From NCBI GenBank assembly GCA_947647275.1, contig CANSJQ010000001.1, forward strand, positions 62,001-126,000: a stretch of 64,000 nt of DNA, given 5' to 3'. Of this stretch, positions 18,792-27,607 are shown piece by piece. The number at the start of each line of letters is the position of its first letter. Position 1 is the stretch's first letter. The DNA is from an uncultured Clostridiaceae bacterium. GTDB lineage: Bacteria; Bacillota; Clostridia; TANB77; CAG-508. The notes beneath the pieces were generated by a model that was not told the origin of the DNA, did no database searches, and saw only the letters and a program-made list of their open reading frames with translations. A program made the position numbers and the translations under genes.

Positions 18792-19358
18792 ATGAATAAA
18801 ACCAAAAGAAAGATATTTGAAACATCAATGAAATTATTTGCTGAAAAAGGTTATGATGCTACAAGTATAGAAGAAATAACTGCGACAGTGGGAGTTGCTA
18901 AAGGTACATTATATTATCATTTTTCAAGCAAAGAAGAAATATTTAAGTTTTTAGTAGAAGAAGGAGTAAAACTTTTAAAAAATAGTATTGCAATAAAAAC
19001 TGCAAAACTAAATAATAGTATAGATAAAATAAGAGCAGTAGTATTAATAGAATTAAAAGTTTTAGTAAAATACGAAAGTTTTATGACTATCATATTAAGC
19101 GAAATATGGGGAACAGGCGACAGAAGTAAAATGTGTAGAGATTATGTATTCGAATATATTCAAATGATACAAGAAATTGTAGAAGAGGGAATACAAAATA
19201 AAGAAATAATAGAAGCAGATCCAAATGTAATAGCTTCAGGAATATTTGGCTTTGTATGTTCAAGCTTAATATATAAATTAAGAAGAGAAAAAAATATTGA
19301 AGTTCCAGAATTGTTTAATGAAATAGACAAATCATTCATAAAAAAATTAAAAAAATAA
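18792..19358 (+). CDS. TetR-family transcriptional regulator
   Basis: A 188-residue regulator with an N-terminal helix-turn-helix (residues ~10-50; SIEEITATVGVAKGTLYYHFSSKEEIF) typical of TetR. The C-terminal ligand-binding domain is all-helical. It lies 83 bases before an acyl-CoA synthetase gene, so a fatty-acid or acyl-CoA ligand like that of FadR-type TetR proteins is plausible but not shown. A 14-base palindrome upstream may be its operator. Confidence 0.85.
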   Translation: MNKTKRKIFETSMKLFAEKGYDATSIEEITATVGVAKGTLYYHFSSKEEIFKFLVEEGVKLLKNSIAIKTAKLNNSIDKIRAVVLIELKVLVKYESFMTIILSEIWGTGDRSKMCRDYVFEYIQMIQEIVEEGIQNKEIIEADPNVIASGIFGFVCSSLIYKLRREKNIEVPELFNEIDKSFIKKLKK

Positions 19359-19441
19359 AGAAAAATTAATTTTTAAATATACACTATAGGGGGCACAGGG
19401 CACTATGCCTTTAATAAAGATAGAAAAGGAGAAAACAAAAA

Positions 19442-21310
19442 ATGAGAATATTAAAAGACTTTAAAGTACCAAATTTTAAATTTAAAAAAATAAAAATGAA
19501 AAATGTAGAAAACTTAGAAGAAGTAAATGTAGATTATGAAGAAATAAAAAATAAACAAGAAGCAATACAAAAAGGCAAAAATAAGAATTATGAGAAAACA
19601 AATTATGAAACAATAAAAGAAGTATTTTATATGTGTAGAGAAAAATATGCGCAAAATATATGCTTGTTAGAAAAATTTAATTCTAAAGAAGAATTTAAAA
19701 AAATAACCTATAAACAATTCACAGATGATGTAATAGCATTAGGAACAGCATTAACAAACAAATATAGTTTAAAAGATGAAAGAATAGTAATAATAGGAGA
19801 AAACACATATTATTGGTATGTATCATATATGGCAATGCTTTGTGGAACAGGAATAGCAGTTCCAGTAGATAAAGAATTACCAGCAAATGAAATAGAAAAT
19901 GTAATAAATAGGTCAAGAGCAACAGCAGTTATATATTCTAGCAAGAAAAGAGACATTATAAAAAGAGTACAAGATAAACTACCAACAGTAAAATACTTTA
20001 TTCAAATGAACTCTGATAATGAATTAGAAGGAAGAGAAATAGGAATAGAAACTATTATAAAACAAGGAAAAGAAATGCTAGAAAAAGGAGATAATTCTTT
20101 TGAAAAAATAGAAATAGATCCAGATGAATTTAAAGTACTTATATTTACATCAGGAACAACATCAAATTCAAAAGGTGTAATGATATGTAATAGAAACTTA
20201 GCAGAAAATATAAATGCAGTTAGTACATATGTAAAACTATATCCATCAGACAGACTATTTTCAGTATTACCACTTCACCATACATATGAATCTTCAATAG
20301 GTTTCTTGCTTCCATTTGCTAATGGAGCATCTGTTGCGGTATGTCAAGGCTTAAAACATATTGTACCAGATTTACAAGAAACAAAGCCAACAGCAATGAT
20401 AGCAGTACCTTTACTAATAGAAAATTTATATAAGAAAATAAATAAAACAATAGAAAAAAGCGGAAAAGCAGGCTTAGTAAATTCAATGATACATGTAACA
20501 AATGCACTAAAAAGTGTAGGAGTAGATATTAAAAGAAAAGTATTTAGTGAAATATATGAAAACCTAGGTGGAAATATAAGAATAATAGTATCAGCAGCAG
20601 CCCCAATAGATGCCAAAGTAGGAAGATGGGTTCAAGATTTAGGGATAACATTCTTACAAGGATATGGACTAACAGAAACAGCACCTATTGCAGCGCTAAC
20701 ACCTGAATTTGAGCCAAAAGTAGGTTCAGCAGGAAAAGCCGTAAATTGTGCAGAATTAAAAATAGATAATCCAAATGAAAAAGGCGAAGGAGAAGTTTTA
20801 ATAAAAAGTAAAACTTTAATGTTGGGATATTACGAAAATGAAGAAGCAACAAATGAAGTAATAAAAGTAGATGAAGAAGGAAATAGATGGTTTCATTCAG
20901 GAGATGTTGGTTACTTAGATGAAGATGGATTTTTGTATATAACAGGAAGAACAAAAAATGTAATAGTAACACAAAACGGAAAAAACATTTACCCAGAAGA
21001 AATAGAATTAATTTTAGGTGAAGTTAAAGAAATAAAAGAATGTATGGTATATGGAAAAGAAGTTGAAGGTGAAAAAGAACTAATAATAACAGTAAAAGTA
21101 ATACCAAATCTAGAAGAAATAGAAGCAGAGCATGGAAAAGACTTAAGTGATGAGCAAATACACGAAATTATATGGGAACAAATAAAAGTAGTAAATAGAA
21201 AATTAACATCATATAAAGCAATAAAGAAATTAGAAATAAAGAAAGATGAATTTACAAAAACAACAACCATGAAAATTAAGAGATTTGAAGAAATAAAAAA
21301 AGACCAATAA
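19442..21310 (+). CDS. Long-chain acyl-CoA synthetase (AMP-forming)
   Basis: A 622-residue member of the acyl-adenylate-forming family, which activates a carboxylic acid with ATP and then forms a CoA thioester. Motifs in order: LIFTSGTTSNSKGVMI (phosphate loop, about residue 237), GYGLTETAP (about 408), HSGDVGYLDEDGFLYITGR (about 485) and a C-terminal Lys region ending in TKTTTMKIKR. The size and the DxGYLDEDG part fit FadD-like long-chain enzymes. Likely co-regulated with the TetR gene upstream. Confidence 0.87.
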   Translation: MRILKDFKVPNFKFKKIKMKNVENLEEVNVDYEEIKNKQEAIQKGKNKNYEKTNYETIKEVFYMCREKYAQNICLLEKFNSKEEFKKITYKQFTDDVIALGTALTNKYSLKDERIVIIGENTYYWYVSYMAMLCGTGIAVPVDKELPANEIENVINRSRATAVIYSSKKRDIIKRVQDKLPTVKYFIQMNSDNELEGREIGIETIIKQGKEMLEKGDNSFEKIEIDPDEFKVLIFTSGTTSNSKGVMICNRNLAENINAVSTYVKLYPSDRLFSVLPLHHTYESSIGFLLPFANGASVAVCQGLKHIVPDLQETKPTAMIAVPLLIENLYKKINKTIEKSGKAGLVNSMIHVTNALKSVGVDIKRKVFSEIYENLGGNIRIIVSAAAPIDAKVGRWVQDLGITFLQGYGLTETAPIAALTPEFEPKVGSAGKAVNCAELKIDNPNEKGEGEVLIKSKTLMLGYYENEEATNEVIKVDEEGNRWFHSGDVGYLDEDGFLYITGRTKNVIVTQNGKNIYPEEIELILGEVKEIKECMVYGKEVEGEKELIITVKVIPNLEEIEAEHGKDLSDEQIHEIIWEQIKVVNRKLTSYKAIKKLEIKKDEFTKTTTMKIKRFEEIKKDQ

Positions 21311-21381
21311 ATTATAGGTTGGAAGTTACAAGTCTAAGGCTGAAAAGAAAACTTTAAAACTTAGAAAATGCTAAAATTCAT

Positions 21382-21437
21382 ATATATAGTTAAAAGTTAG
21401 AGTTAATTAATAAACCTCTAACTTTTAACTATATATA
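21382..21437 (+). terminator. Strong hairpin after acyl-CoA synthetase gene
   Basis: About 21 paired bases: ATATATAGTTAAAAGTTAGAG and its complement ending at 21436, loop about 13 bases. The 389-base gap from 21311 to 21699 otherwise contains only AT-rich sequence and the promoter listed next. Confidence 0.7.
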
Positions 21438-21568
21438 AACAAAAAAATGCAAATAATCAAATTATCCAACCTCAGATACTAAATATTACAAAAATATTAC
21501 AAAAAATACACAACAGAAATAGAAATATTACAATTCTGTTAAATTTTACGGAAATAGGCATTTGAGTA

Positions 21569-21597
21569 TTGACAAGCAAAAAAAATTATATTAAAAT
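21569..21597 (+). promoter_or_regulatory. Sigma-A-type promoter
   Basis: TTGACA at 21569-21574, 17-bp spacer, TAAAAT at 21592-21597. The leader to the gene at 21700 is about 95 bases. Confidence 0.7.
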
Positions 21598-21699
21598 GAG
21601 TATGAAGTCAAAAAAAATAATATTATGAATCCTATTGTAATTTCTTGTAGAAAATTGCAATTTAAATATAAAACATAGGAAAAAAAGGGAGGGTTTACA

Positions 21700-22515
21700 A
21701 TGTCTAAATCTGGCATAGTAAATGTGAGAATGGTAATCACAGAAGAAAAAATTTTATCAAATATAGATAGAATTCAAAAACTAATAAATCCAAAAAGTAA
21801 AAAGCAAATAGTACAATTAGATGATGATGCATACTTTAAAGATTTAATAGAATCAGTAAAAACATATCTAACTGAATATCCAAAAAAGAAAAACTTTCCA
21901 GCAAGTGTATATAAAGCAGCGTATTCATTAGTAGAATTTGCAACAAATCAATTTGAAGAAAATACAAAAAGAATTGAAGAGTTAATTCGTCAAAGAGAGG
22001 CAAATATTTCTTTAGCAGGAAAATTAAAAGATACATTAGAATTAATATCAGAAAAAGAAGAAGGATGGAAAGCAACATTAAAAGAAGCATCTAATTATTA
22101 TACAGAAGATATAGTAGAAGGATTAACAGTAGTAAGCAAAGCAAAAAATAAAGAATCACAAAATTGTCAAGATGCTATAAAATTAGTTAATGCAAGAATA
22201 GTAAATTTAGAGTCTAATTTACATATAGAAATAGATATGGAAAGAATAGAAGATAGATCTAAAGCACTAAGCTATATTGGAATAGAAATAGCAGATGCAT
22301 TAAAACTAATTCCTACACCAGTTGAAGAAATGGTTAAGGAAGAAGTTCAAGAAGAAGTAATACAAAGTGCATATGTACAAGAAACAACCTTTGAAGTAAA
22401 ACCATCATTATGGCAAAAAATAAAAGAAAGCAAAATAGGTAGAGCATTAAGATATGCATTTAGAATCAGAATAGTTCTTGATGTACCAGCATTACCAGAA
22501 GCAAAGAATAAATAA
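21700..22515 (+). CDS. Hypothetical helical protein, 271 aa
   Basis: Not recognised. The protein is soluble and largely helical or coiled coil (residues ~85-200, rich in Glu, Lys and Ile), with a short C-terminal region LWQKIKESKIGRALRYAFRIRIVLDVPALP that is basic and amphipathic and might touch membrane or nucleic acid. GGGAGGG precedes the start. It has its own promoter and terminator. Confidence 0.6.
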   Translation: MSKSGIVNVRMVITEEKILSNIDRIQKLINPKSKKQIVQLDDDAYFKDLIESVKTYLTEYPKKKNFPASVYKAAYSLVEFATNQFEENTKRIEELIRQREANISLAGKLKDTLELISEKEEGWKATLKEASNYYTEDIVEGLTVVSKAKNKESQNCQDAIKLVNARIVNLESNLHIEIDMERIEDRSKALSYIGIEIADALKLIPTPVEEMVKEEVQEEVIQSAYVQETTFEVKPSLWQKIKESKIGRALRYAFRIRIVLDVPALPEAKNK

Positions 22516-22519
22516 TATG

Positions 22520-22545
22520 TTTAGGCACGTTTAAGCGTGCCTAAA
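22520..22545 (+). terminator. Rho-independent terminator
   Basis: TTTAGGCACG and CGTGCCTAAA arms around a short loop. Confidence 0.8.
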
Positions 22546-22585
22546 TAATAAAAATAAAATTTTATAAAAAAATTTAAAAATACTA

Positions 22586-22614
22586 TTGACAAGATATATA
22601 ATTTTTTGTATAAT
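22586..22614 (+). promoter_or_regulatory. Promoter of tRNA pair
   Basis: Consensus TTGACA at 22586-22591, 17-bp spacer, consensus TATAAT at 22609-22614. Confidence 0.85.
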
Positions 22615-22634
22615 AAAAATCGCGTTAAGCAAAT

Positions 22635-22711
22635 GCTCCCTTAGCTCAGTTGGTCAGAGCAACCGGCTCATAACCGGTGGGTCCAAGGTTCGAATCCTTG
22701 AGGGAGCACCA
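22635..22711 (+). tRNA. tRNA with CAU anticodon (Met or Ile2)
   Basis: Acceptor GCTCCCT/AGGGAGC with encoded ACCA, D-arm TAGCTCAGTTGGTCAGAGC, anticodon stem CCGG(CTCATAA)CCGG giving anticodon CAU, T-arm with GGTTCGAATCC. CAU could be elongator Met or lysidine-modified Ile; the identity is not resolved here. CCA is encoded. Confidence 0.95.
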
Positions 22712-22731
22712 TTTTTTTATTAAATATATAT

Positions 22732-22817
22732 GGGTAGGTGGCCGAGTGGCTAAAGGCGGCAGACTGTAAATCTGTTCTCATACGAGTACGATGGTTCGAA
22801 TCCATCCCTGCCCACCA
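22732..22817 (+). tRNA. tRNA-Tyr (GUA)
   Basis: Acceptor GGGTAGG/CCTGCCC, anticodon loop CTGTAAA giving GUA, long variable arm as in bacterial tRNA-Tyr, T-arm GGTTCGAATCC, encoded ACCA. It follows the CAU tRNA by 20 bases in the same transcript. Confidence 0.95.
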
Positions 22818-22988
22818 ACGACATTTCTGTTCGAATTAAATTGAAACAGACAATATAAATATCATTCTGAAAAGGATGGTATTTTTTGTTTTCAGAAAGT
22901 AATTGCCTCGCGAAGCTCCCTTGTTATCATGGTACGTCATAACATATAGGGGAGAACAATTTAGTTAAGTACACTAAAGAAAGGAGTT

Positions 22989-23066
22989 GTTACATAACTT
23001 TCTAACGAAAGTATGTAACCCACTATGACACTTTCAAAACTTCGTTTTGGAAAGATGCCAGTGGGC
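22989..23066. other. Two adjacent strong hairpins downstream of tRNA-Tyr
   Basis: First hairpin 22989-23019 (GTTACATA...TATGTAAC with inner CTTTC/GAAAG). Second 23019-23066 (CCCACT...AGTGGG with inner CTTTC...GAAAG). No ORF spans them. They may be a structured RNA or the end of a decayed mobile element; the region between tRNA-Tyr and 23174 otherwise shows no gene. Confidence 0.5.
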
Positions 23067-23173
23067 TCATAAATTATTTCTTTTTAGTTTCAAAATTTAT
23101 TTAACAAAATTCATAGGCATATACATTTAAAAATTATATAATCAAACAAAAGTTTTGTACGAAAGGTGAATTT

Positions 23174-23542
23174 ATGAAAAGAATTAAATGTCTTAGATAC
23201 TAAAATAACATATTTTAATATAGATAATGAAGATTACATATCATTGACAGATATGCTAAAGTCAAAGGATGGATAGTTTTTCATTTCAGATTGGTTAAGA
23301 AATAGAAATACAATAGAATTTCTAGGAATCTAGGAAGAATTCCCGATAAACAAGTAAACATAAGAGAGTATGCTACAATAAATGAATTGATTTGTTTAGC
23401 TAATTTAGAAAATATAAATTCAATTTATATAAATGAAAGAATAGAACAGTCTGAAAGACTAATTAGACTAAATAAAATAGCAATTGCACAAATGGAAATA
23501 TTAACAAAAACAAATAAGAACATACTTAAAGAAAATAATTAA
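23174..23542 (+). pseudogene. Decayed KilA-N domain gene
   Basis: Broken frames encode remnants of a KilA-N DNA-binding domain protein: TYFNIDNEDYISLTDML, then ISDWLRNRNTIEFLG, and a conserved-looking tail NELICLANLENINSIY to a stop at 23540-23542. The ORF is broken early after codon 8, by TAG after KDG, by TAG where IWE would be expected, and the centre is missing. KilA-N genes are common in phages and mobile islands; its place just after tRNA genes suggests an old integration. Confidence 0.75.
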
Positions 23543-23706
23543 ATTAATAAAATAGAGGAACAATTAACTATTGAAAGCATTATAATTATATGATATACTA
23601 ACTATATTCTAGTAAATTCTAGACTCAATTTTGTACTCCTATTTTCACCATAGGTTTATTATATAAAGCAACTATTGTAAAAAAAATATTATAGGAGGTC
23701 ATGATT

Positions 23707-24180
23707 ATGGAAAACGTAAATGTAAAAATCGAAGTAACAGTTTCAACTACTATTTTTGAATTACCTAGGGTAAAAGTAGAAGTAGATACTTTATTTGACA
23801 AAATGGAAGTTGTTATGAAAGAAAGGTTTAATGAAGTAAAAAGATTCCTTACAAGAAGAAAAAATGGCGAAGATATGTATGGCAATATTCAATATGATGA
23901 TATTGTTGTAGTATTTAAGAATTATTTTTATAAATATATTTTAAATGAAGTAGTAAAAAATACATTATCAGAAAAAGATAAGCATGACGTAGTAGAAAAT
24001 ATATTGGAATTTCTTACCGAAAAAGAGTTGGAAAAAGCTATTTTAGGGAAGCCAATGATTTATGCTTTTGAATATTGTATAGGAAAACTTCCAAGTGACG
24101 GAGCACTTACTGCATGCTTACATGGAAGTACAATGTTTTTGCTGGAAAAGGAATTTTTAGGAAGAAATAATCCATACTAA
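23707..24180 (+). CDS. Hypothetical protein, 157 aa
   Basis: Unrecognised soluble protein. The ATG at 23707 has better spacing from AGGAGG (23693-23698) than the one at 23701. The N-terminus is beta-like and Val-rich (NVNVKIEVTVSTTIFE), the middle charged and helical. It lies between a KilA-N remnant and rpsO, followed by a strong terminator, and looks accessory. Confidence 0.55.
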   Translation: MENVNVKIEVTVSTTIFELPRVKVEVDTLFDKMEVVMKERFNEVKRFLTRRKNGEDMYGNIQYDDIVVVFKNYFYKYILNEVVKNTLSEKDKHDVVENILEFLTEKELEKAILGKPMIYAFEYCIGKLPSDGALTACLHGSTMFLLEKEFLGRNNPY

Positions 24181-24218
24181 CACATAAAACAGCTAAAAAT
24201 CATGATTATAAATATAAA

Positions 24219-24251
24219 AGATGGTGTTCATTAAATTTGAACACCATCTTA
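24219..24251 (+). terminator. Rho-independent terminator
   Basis: AGATGGTGTTCA and TGAACACCATCT arms around a short AT loop. Confidence 0.88.
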
Positions 24252-24310
24252 ACATTAACAAAAATTATAAAAAAATACAGAAAACAGTGAACTAAATTTA
24301 CTATAAACTA

Positions 24311-24339
24311 TTGCTTTTCATACTAAATTATGGTATTAT
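24311..24339 (+). promoter_or_regulatory. Promoter of rpsO
   Basis: TTGCTT at 24311-24316, 17-bp spacer, TATTAT at 24334-24339. The ~95-base leader holds CCTACTAAAACCCAGTTTAGGG, which may fold and could be a site of S15 autoregulation; that is only an inference. Confidence 0.6.
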
Positions 24340-24435
24340 AGATATGTTAAAAATTACCTTATACTTAGTTTTAGGAAAACACACCTACTAAAACCCAGTT
24401 TAGGGCAAATATAAAAATATAGGAGGTATATTTAG

Positions 24436-24699
24436 ATGACAAGAGAAAAGAAACAAGAAATCATTAATACTTATAAAAGAGATGAAAAAGATACTGGTTC
24501 TCCAGAAGTTCAAATAGCTCTTTTAACACAAAGAATTAATGAATTAACAGAACACTTAAAAGTACACAAAAAAGATAACCACTCAAGAAGAGGTCTTTTA
24601 AAAATGGTAGGAGCAAGACGTAGCCTACTTAAATATTTAAGTGAAAAAGATGTTGAAAGATATAGAGAAATCGTTGCTAAATTAGGATTAAGAAAATAA
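24436..24699 (+). CDS. rpsO: 30S ribosomal protein S15
   Basis: An 87-residue ribosomal protein that binds the central domain of 16S r[25 protein letters not shown] and [24 protein letters not shown] are characteristic. AGGAGG precedes the start. It lies upstream of pnp as in most bacteria, though separated here by a terminator and repeats. Confidence 0.98.
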   Translation: MTREKKQEIINTYKRDEKDTGSPEVQIALLTQRINELTEHLKVHKKDNHSRRGLLKMVGARRSLLKYLSEKDVERYREIVAKLGLRK

Positions 24700-24741
24700 A
24701 ATATAATCAACATTTAGTAAGAAATCTTTAAATAAAAATAA

Positions 24742-24776
24742 GGACGTTTTACTAAATAAGTAAAACGTCCATTTTT
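24742..24776 (+). terminator. Rho-independent terminator after rpsO
   Basis: GGACGTTTTACT and AGTAAAACGTCC arms followed by ATTTTT. Confidence 0.9.
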
Positions 24777-24815
24777 AAAATATAAGTATTTAGAGGTGGA
24801 AAACTACTTTTAAAA

Positions 24816-25040
24816 TGTAGGGGGGTAGGCCTTGTGTCTGCCCGTATAAAACGAATAAATATAATAAGGTGTGTAAAAAATACTTATAATTAGATAGTAG
24901 CTTGTACAATATATTGATAATAAAAAAATGTAGGGGTCGCACCCATGGGCGACCGCCCTTTGAAGAAATTGCTCTATAATAATTTGAATATTGTGGTAAT
25001 TTTATTTGGACATGGGTCGCCGAAAGTGGCGCTCCTACAA
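24816..25040. repeat. Cluster of GTAGGGG-type repeats between rpsO and pnp
   Basis: Three pieces: TGTAGG...TAGGCCTTGTGTCTGCCCG at 24816-24843, similar to one in addA at 51079; TGTAGGGGTCGCACCCATGGGCGACC at 24929-24954 with a tail GAAGAAATTGC; and an inverted copy ending GGCGCTCCTACA at 25011-25039. The last two form a unit with inverted ends. They fill most of the 443-base gap before pnp. Confidence 0.75.
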
Positions 25041-25142
25041 CAAACCAATAATATCAATACATTGTAGAGGTTACTCTAATTAATAAGTATTGAATAATAA
25101 AAAGTATAAAAGAAATACTAAAATAAGAAAAGAGGAAAAAAT

Positions 25143-27269
25143 ATGTTTAAACAATTTGAAACAGAATTAGCAGGAAGAAAGCTAATAATTGAAAATGGAA
25201 AAATAGCAGAACTTGCAAATGGAAGTGTAATGGTAAGATATGGAGATACAGTAGTAATGGTAAACGTTACAGCATCACCAGAACCAAGAGAAGGAATAGA
25301 TTTCTTCCCACTTTCAGTAGACTATGAAGAAAAATTATATGCAGTAGGTAAAATACCAGGAAGCTTCACAAAAAGAGAAGGAAAACCAACAGACAAAGCA
25401 ATATTAACATCAAGAGCAATAGATAGACCACTACGTCCACTATTCCCAAAAGACTTTAGAAATGATGTATGTGTAGTAGCAACAGTATTATCAGTAGAAC
25501 AAGATAACTCGCCAGAAATTTGTGCAATGATAGGTTCAGCAGCAGCATTAGCAATATCAGACATACCATTTGGAGGACCAACAGCAGCATTAGCAGTTGG
25601 ATATATTGATGGACAAGTTATAATAAACCCAACAGTAGAACAAAGAACAAAATCAAGATTAACATTAACAGTTGCTGGAACAGAAGAAAAAATAACAATG
25701 ATAGAAGCAGGAGCAGATGAACTTACAAATGACGAAATGTTAAGAGCAATAAAAGAAGCACATGTTGAAATCAAAAAGATTTGTAGCTTTATAAGAAAAA
25801 TACAAGAAGAAATAGGAAAACCAAAATTTGAATATAAACACTTTGGAGTAGAAAAAGAATTCTACAATGAATTAAGAGAAGCATTTAAAGATAGAATGTA
25901 CCAAGACGTACAAGCACCAGATAAAGAAACACGTGATGACAATATGAAAAAAATTACAGAAGACATCACAAACTATGTAATAGAAAAATATGGAGAAGAA
26001 ATAGCCGAAGAACGTAAACAAGACATAGCAGACACAGTTCATGACCTAGAAAAAGAATGTGTAAGAGAAATGATATTTGTAGAACATAAACGTCCAGACG
26101 GAAGAAAAATAGATGAATTAAGACCACTTTCTTGTGAAGTAGGACTATTACCACGTGTACACGGAAGTGCAATATTTACTAGAGGTCAAACACAAGCAAT
26201 GACAATAGTAACACTTGGAATGAAAAGTGAAGAACAAATGTTAGATGGAGTAGACGAAGAAACAGGAAAAAGATATATGCACCAATACAATTTCCCTTCA
26301 TACTCAGTAGGAGAAGCAAGACCATCTCGTGGACCAGGAAGAAGAGAAATAGGACATGGAGCCTTAGCAGAAAAAGCCTTAGTGCCAGTAATACCATCAG
26401 AAGAAGAATTCCCATATGCAATAAGAGTAGTATCTGAAATATTATCATCAAATGGTTCAACATCACAAGCAAGTATATGTGGAAGCACACTTGCATTAAT
26501 GGATGCAGGTGTACCAATTAGAAAACCAGTAGCAGGAATATCAACAGGTTTAGTAACAAACAAAGAAAATCCAGAAGAATATATAATGTTAACAGACATA
26601 CAAGGAATAGAAGATTTCTTTGGAGACATGGACTTCAAAGTAGGAGGAACAAAAGATGGAATAACAGCAATACAAGTAGATATAAAATGTGATGGTTTAA
26701 CATACGAAATAATAGAAGAAGCATTTACAAGAACAAAAGTAGCAAGAGACTATATACTAGATGAAATAATGGCACCAGTAATATCTGAGCCAAGAGCAGA
26801 ACTTTCAAAATATGCACCAAAAATAGTAACAACAAAAATATCAGTAGACAAAATAAAAGACGTAATAGGACCTGGCGGGAAAATGATAAACAAAATAATA
26901 GAAGAAGCAAAAGGAGTAAAAATAGACATAGAAGAAGACGGAAGTATATGCATTTACAGTACAGAAGGACAAGATGCAAACATAGCACTAAAAATGATAG
27001 AAGATATTACAAGAGAAATAGAAGTAGGCGGAATATATGATGGAAAAGTATCAAGAATAACAACATTCGGAGCATTCGTAGACCTAGGAGCAGGAAAAGA
27101 AGGACTATTACACATATCAAAAATATCAAGTAAAAGAGTAGAAAAAGTAGAAGACGTACTAGCAGAAGGAGACGAAATAACAGTAAAAGTAATAGAAATA
27201 GACCATCAAGGCAGAATAAACCTAAGTATGAAAGATCTAGAAGCAGGAAACAAAGAAGAACAAGAATAG
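25143..27269 (+). CDS. pnp: Polyribonucleotide nucleotidyltransferase (PNPase)
   Basis: A 708-residue 3'-5' phosphorolytic exoribonuclease, usual length. Two RNase PH domains (about 1-220 and 310-540, with the active-site stretch around GIEDFFGDMDFKVGGT), then a KH domain with GPGGKMINKIIEE (about residue 577) and an S1 domain (GAFVDLGAGKEGLLHISKI). It degrades RNA in the cytoplasm and can add 3' tails. Gly codons here often follow a C in the third codon position (for example GAC-GGA) with no shift, which shows that CGGA out of frame is read normally. Confidence 0.98.
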   Translation: MFKQFETELAGRKLIIENGKIAELANGSVMVRYGDTVVMVNVTASPEPREGIDFFPLSVDYEEKLYAVGKIPGSFTKREGKPTDKAILTSRAIDRPLRPLFPKDFRNDVCVVATVLSVEQDNSPEICAMIGSAAALAISDIPFGGPTAALAVGYIDGQVIINPTVEQRTKSRLTLTVAGTEEKITMIEAGADELTNDEMLRAIKEAHVEIKKICSFIRKIQEEIGKPKFEYKHFGVEKEFYNELREAFKDRMYQDVQAPDKETRDDNMKKITEDITNYVIEKYGEEIAEERKQDIADTVHDLEKECVREMIFVEHKRPDGRKIDELRPLSCEVGLLPRVHGSAIFTRGQTQAMTIVTLGMKSEEQMLDGVDEETGKRYMHQYNFPSYSVGEARPSRGPGRREIGHGALAEKALVPVIPSEEEFPYAIRVVSEILSSNGSTSQASICGSTLALMDAGVPIRKPVAGISTGLVTNKENPEEYIMLTDIQGIEDFFGDMDFKVGGTKDGITAIQVDIKCDGLTYEIIEEAFTRTKVARDYILDEIMAPVISEPRAELSKYAPKIVTTKISVDKIKDVIGPGGKMINKIIEEAKGVKIDIEEDGSICIYSTEGQDANIALKMIEDITREIEVGGIYDGKVSRITTFGAFVDLGAGKEGLLHISKISSKRVEKVEDVLAEGDEITVKVIEIDHQGRINLSMKDLEAGNKEEQE

Positions 27270-27337
27270 CTTAACTTTTGGGACTGTCCCTAATGAGGAA
27301 AATGTTATAGTTCAGGTGCCTAATTATTATGCACTAG

Positions 27338-27463
27338 AGCAAAGGAGTTAATATATTTTATTTTTGCAATGAAGACCAGACAGCCCACCTATGGCAGGGG
27401 AATATCCTATTGTCTTGGAGGGCGAAATGGAAAAAATAAAATATATTAACCATTGCGAGCGGA
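27338..27463. repeat. MITE-like element with imperfect inverted ends
   Basis: AGCAAAGGAGTTAATATATT near 27339 and its near complement AATATATTAACCATTGCG near 27441 bracket about 65 bases of GC-richer sequence (GACCAGACAGCCCACC, GTCTTGGAGGGCG). The perfect arm portion is about 19 bp. It fills the 338-base gap after pnp together with a GGGACTGTCCC-type palindrome at 27280-27290. No ORF. Confidence 0.55.
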
Positions 27464-27607
27464 TTTTAAAGCATAAGACATGAACTGTAAATAGAAAACA
27501 ACAGTAATCTTAATATTTTCTTAATCAGTTGCAAAAATACAATAAAAATAGTATAATATTTATAGTATCTTAATAAACTAGATACTATAAATAAGGAGAA
27601 AAAAGAA

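Noticed and set aside
15044..25040. CRISPR array from the GTAGGGG repeats
   Set aside because: The copies are not regularly spaced, differ in length, lie far apart and have no cas genes nearby.
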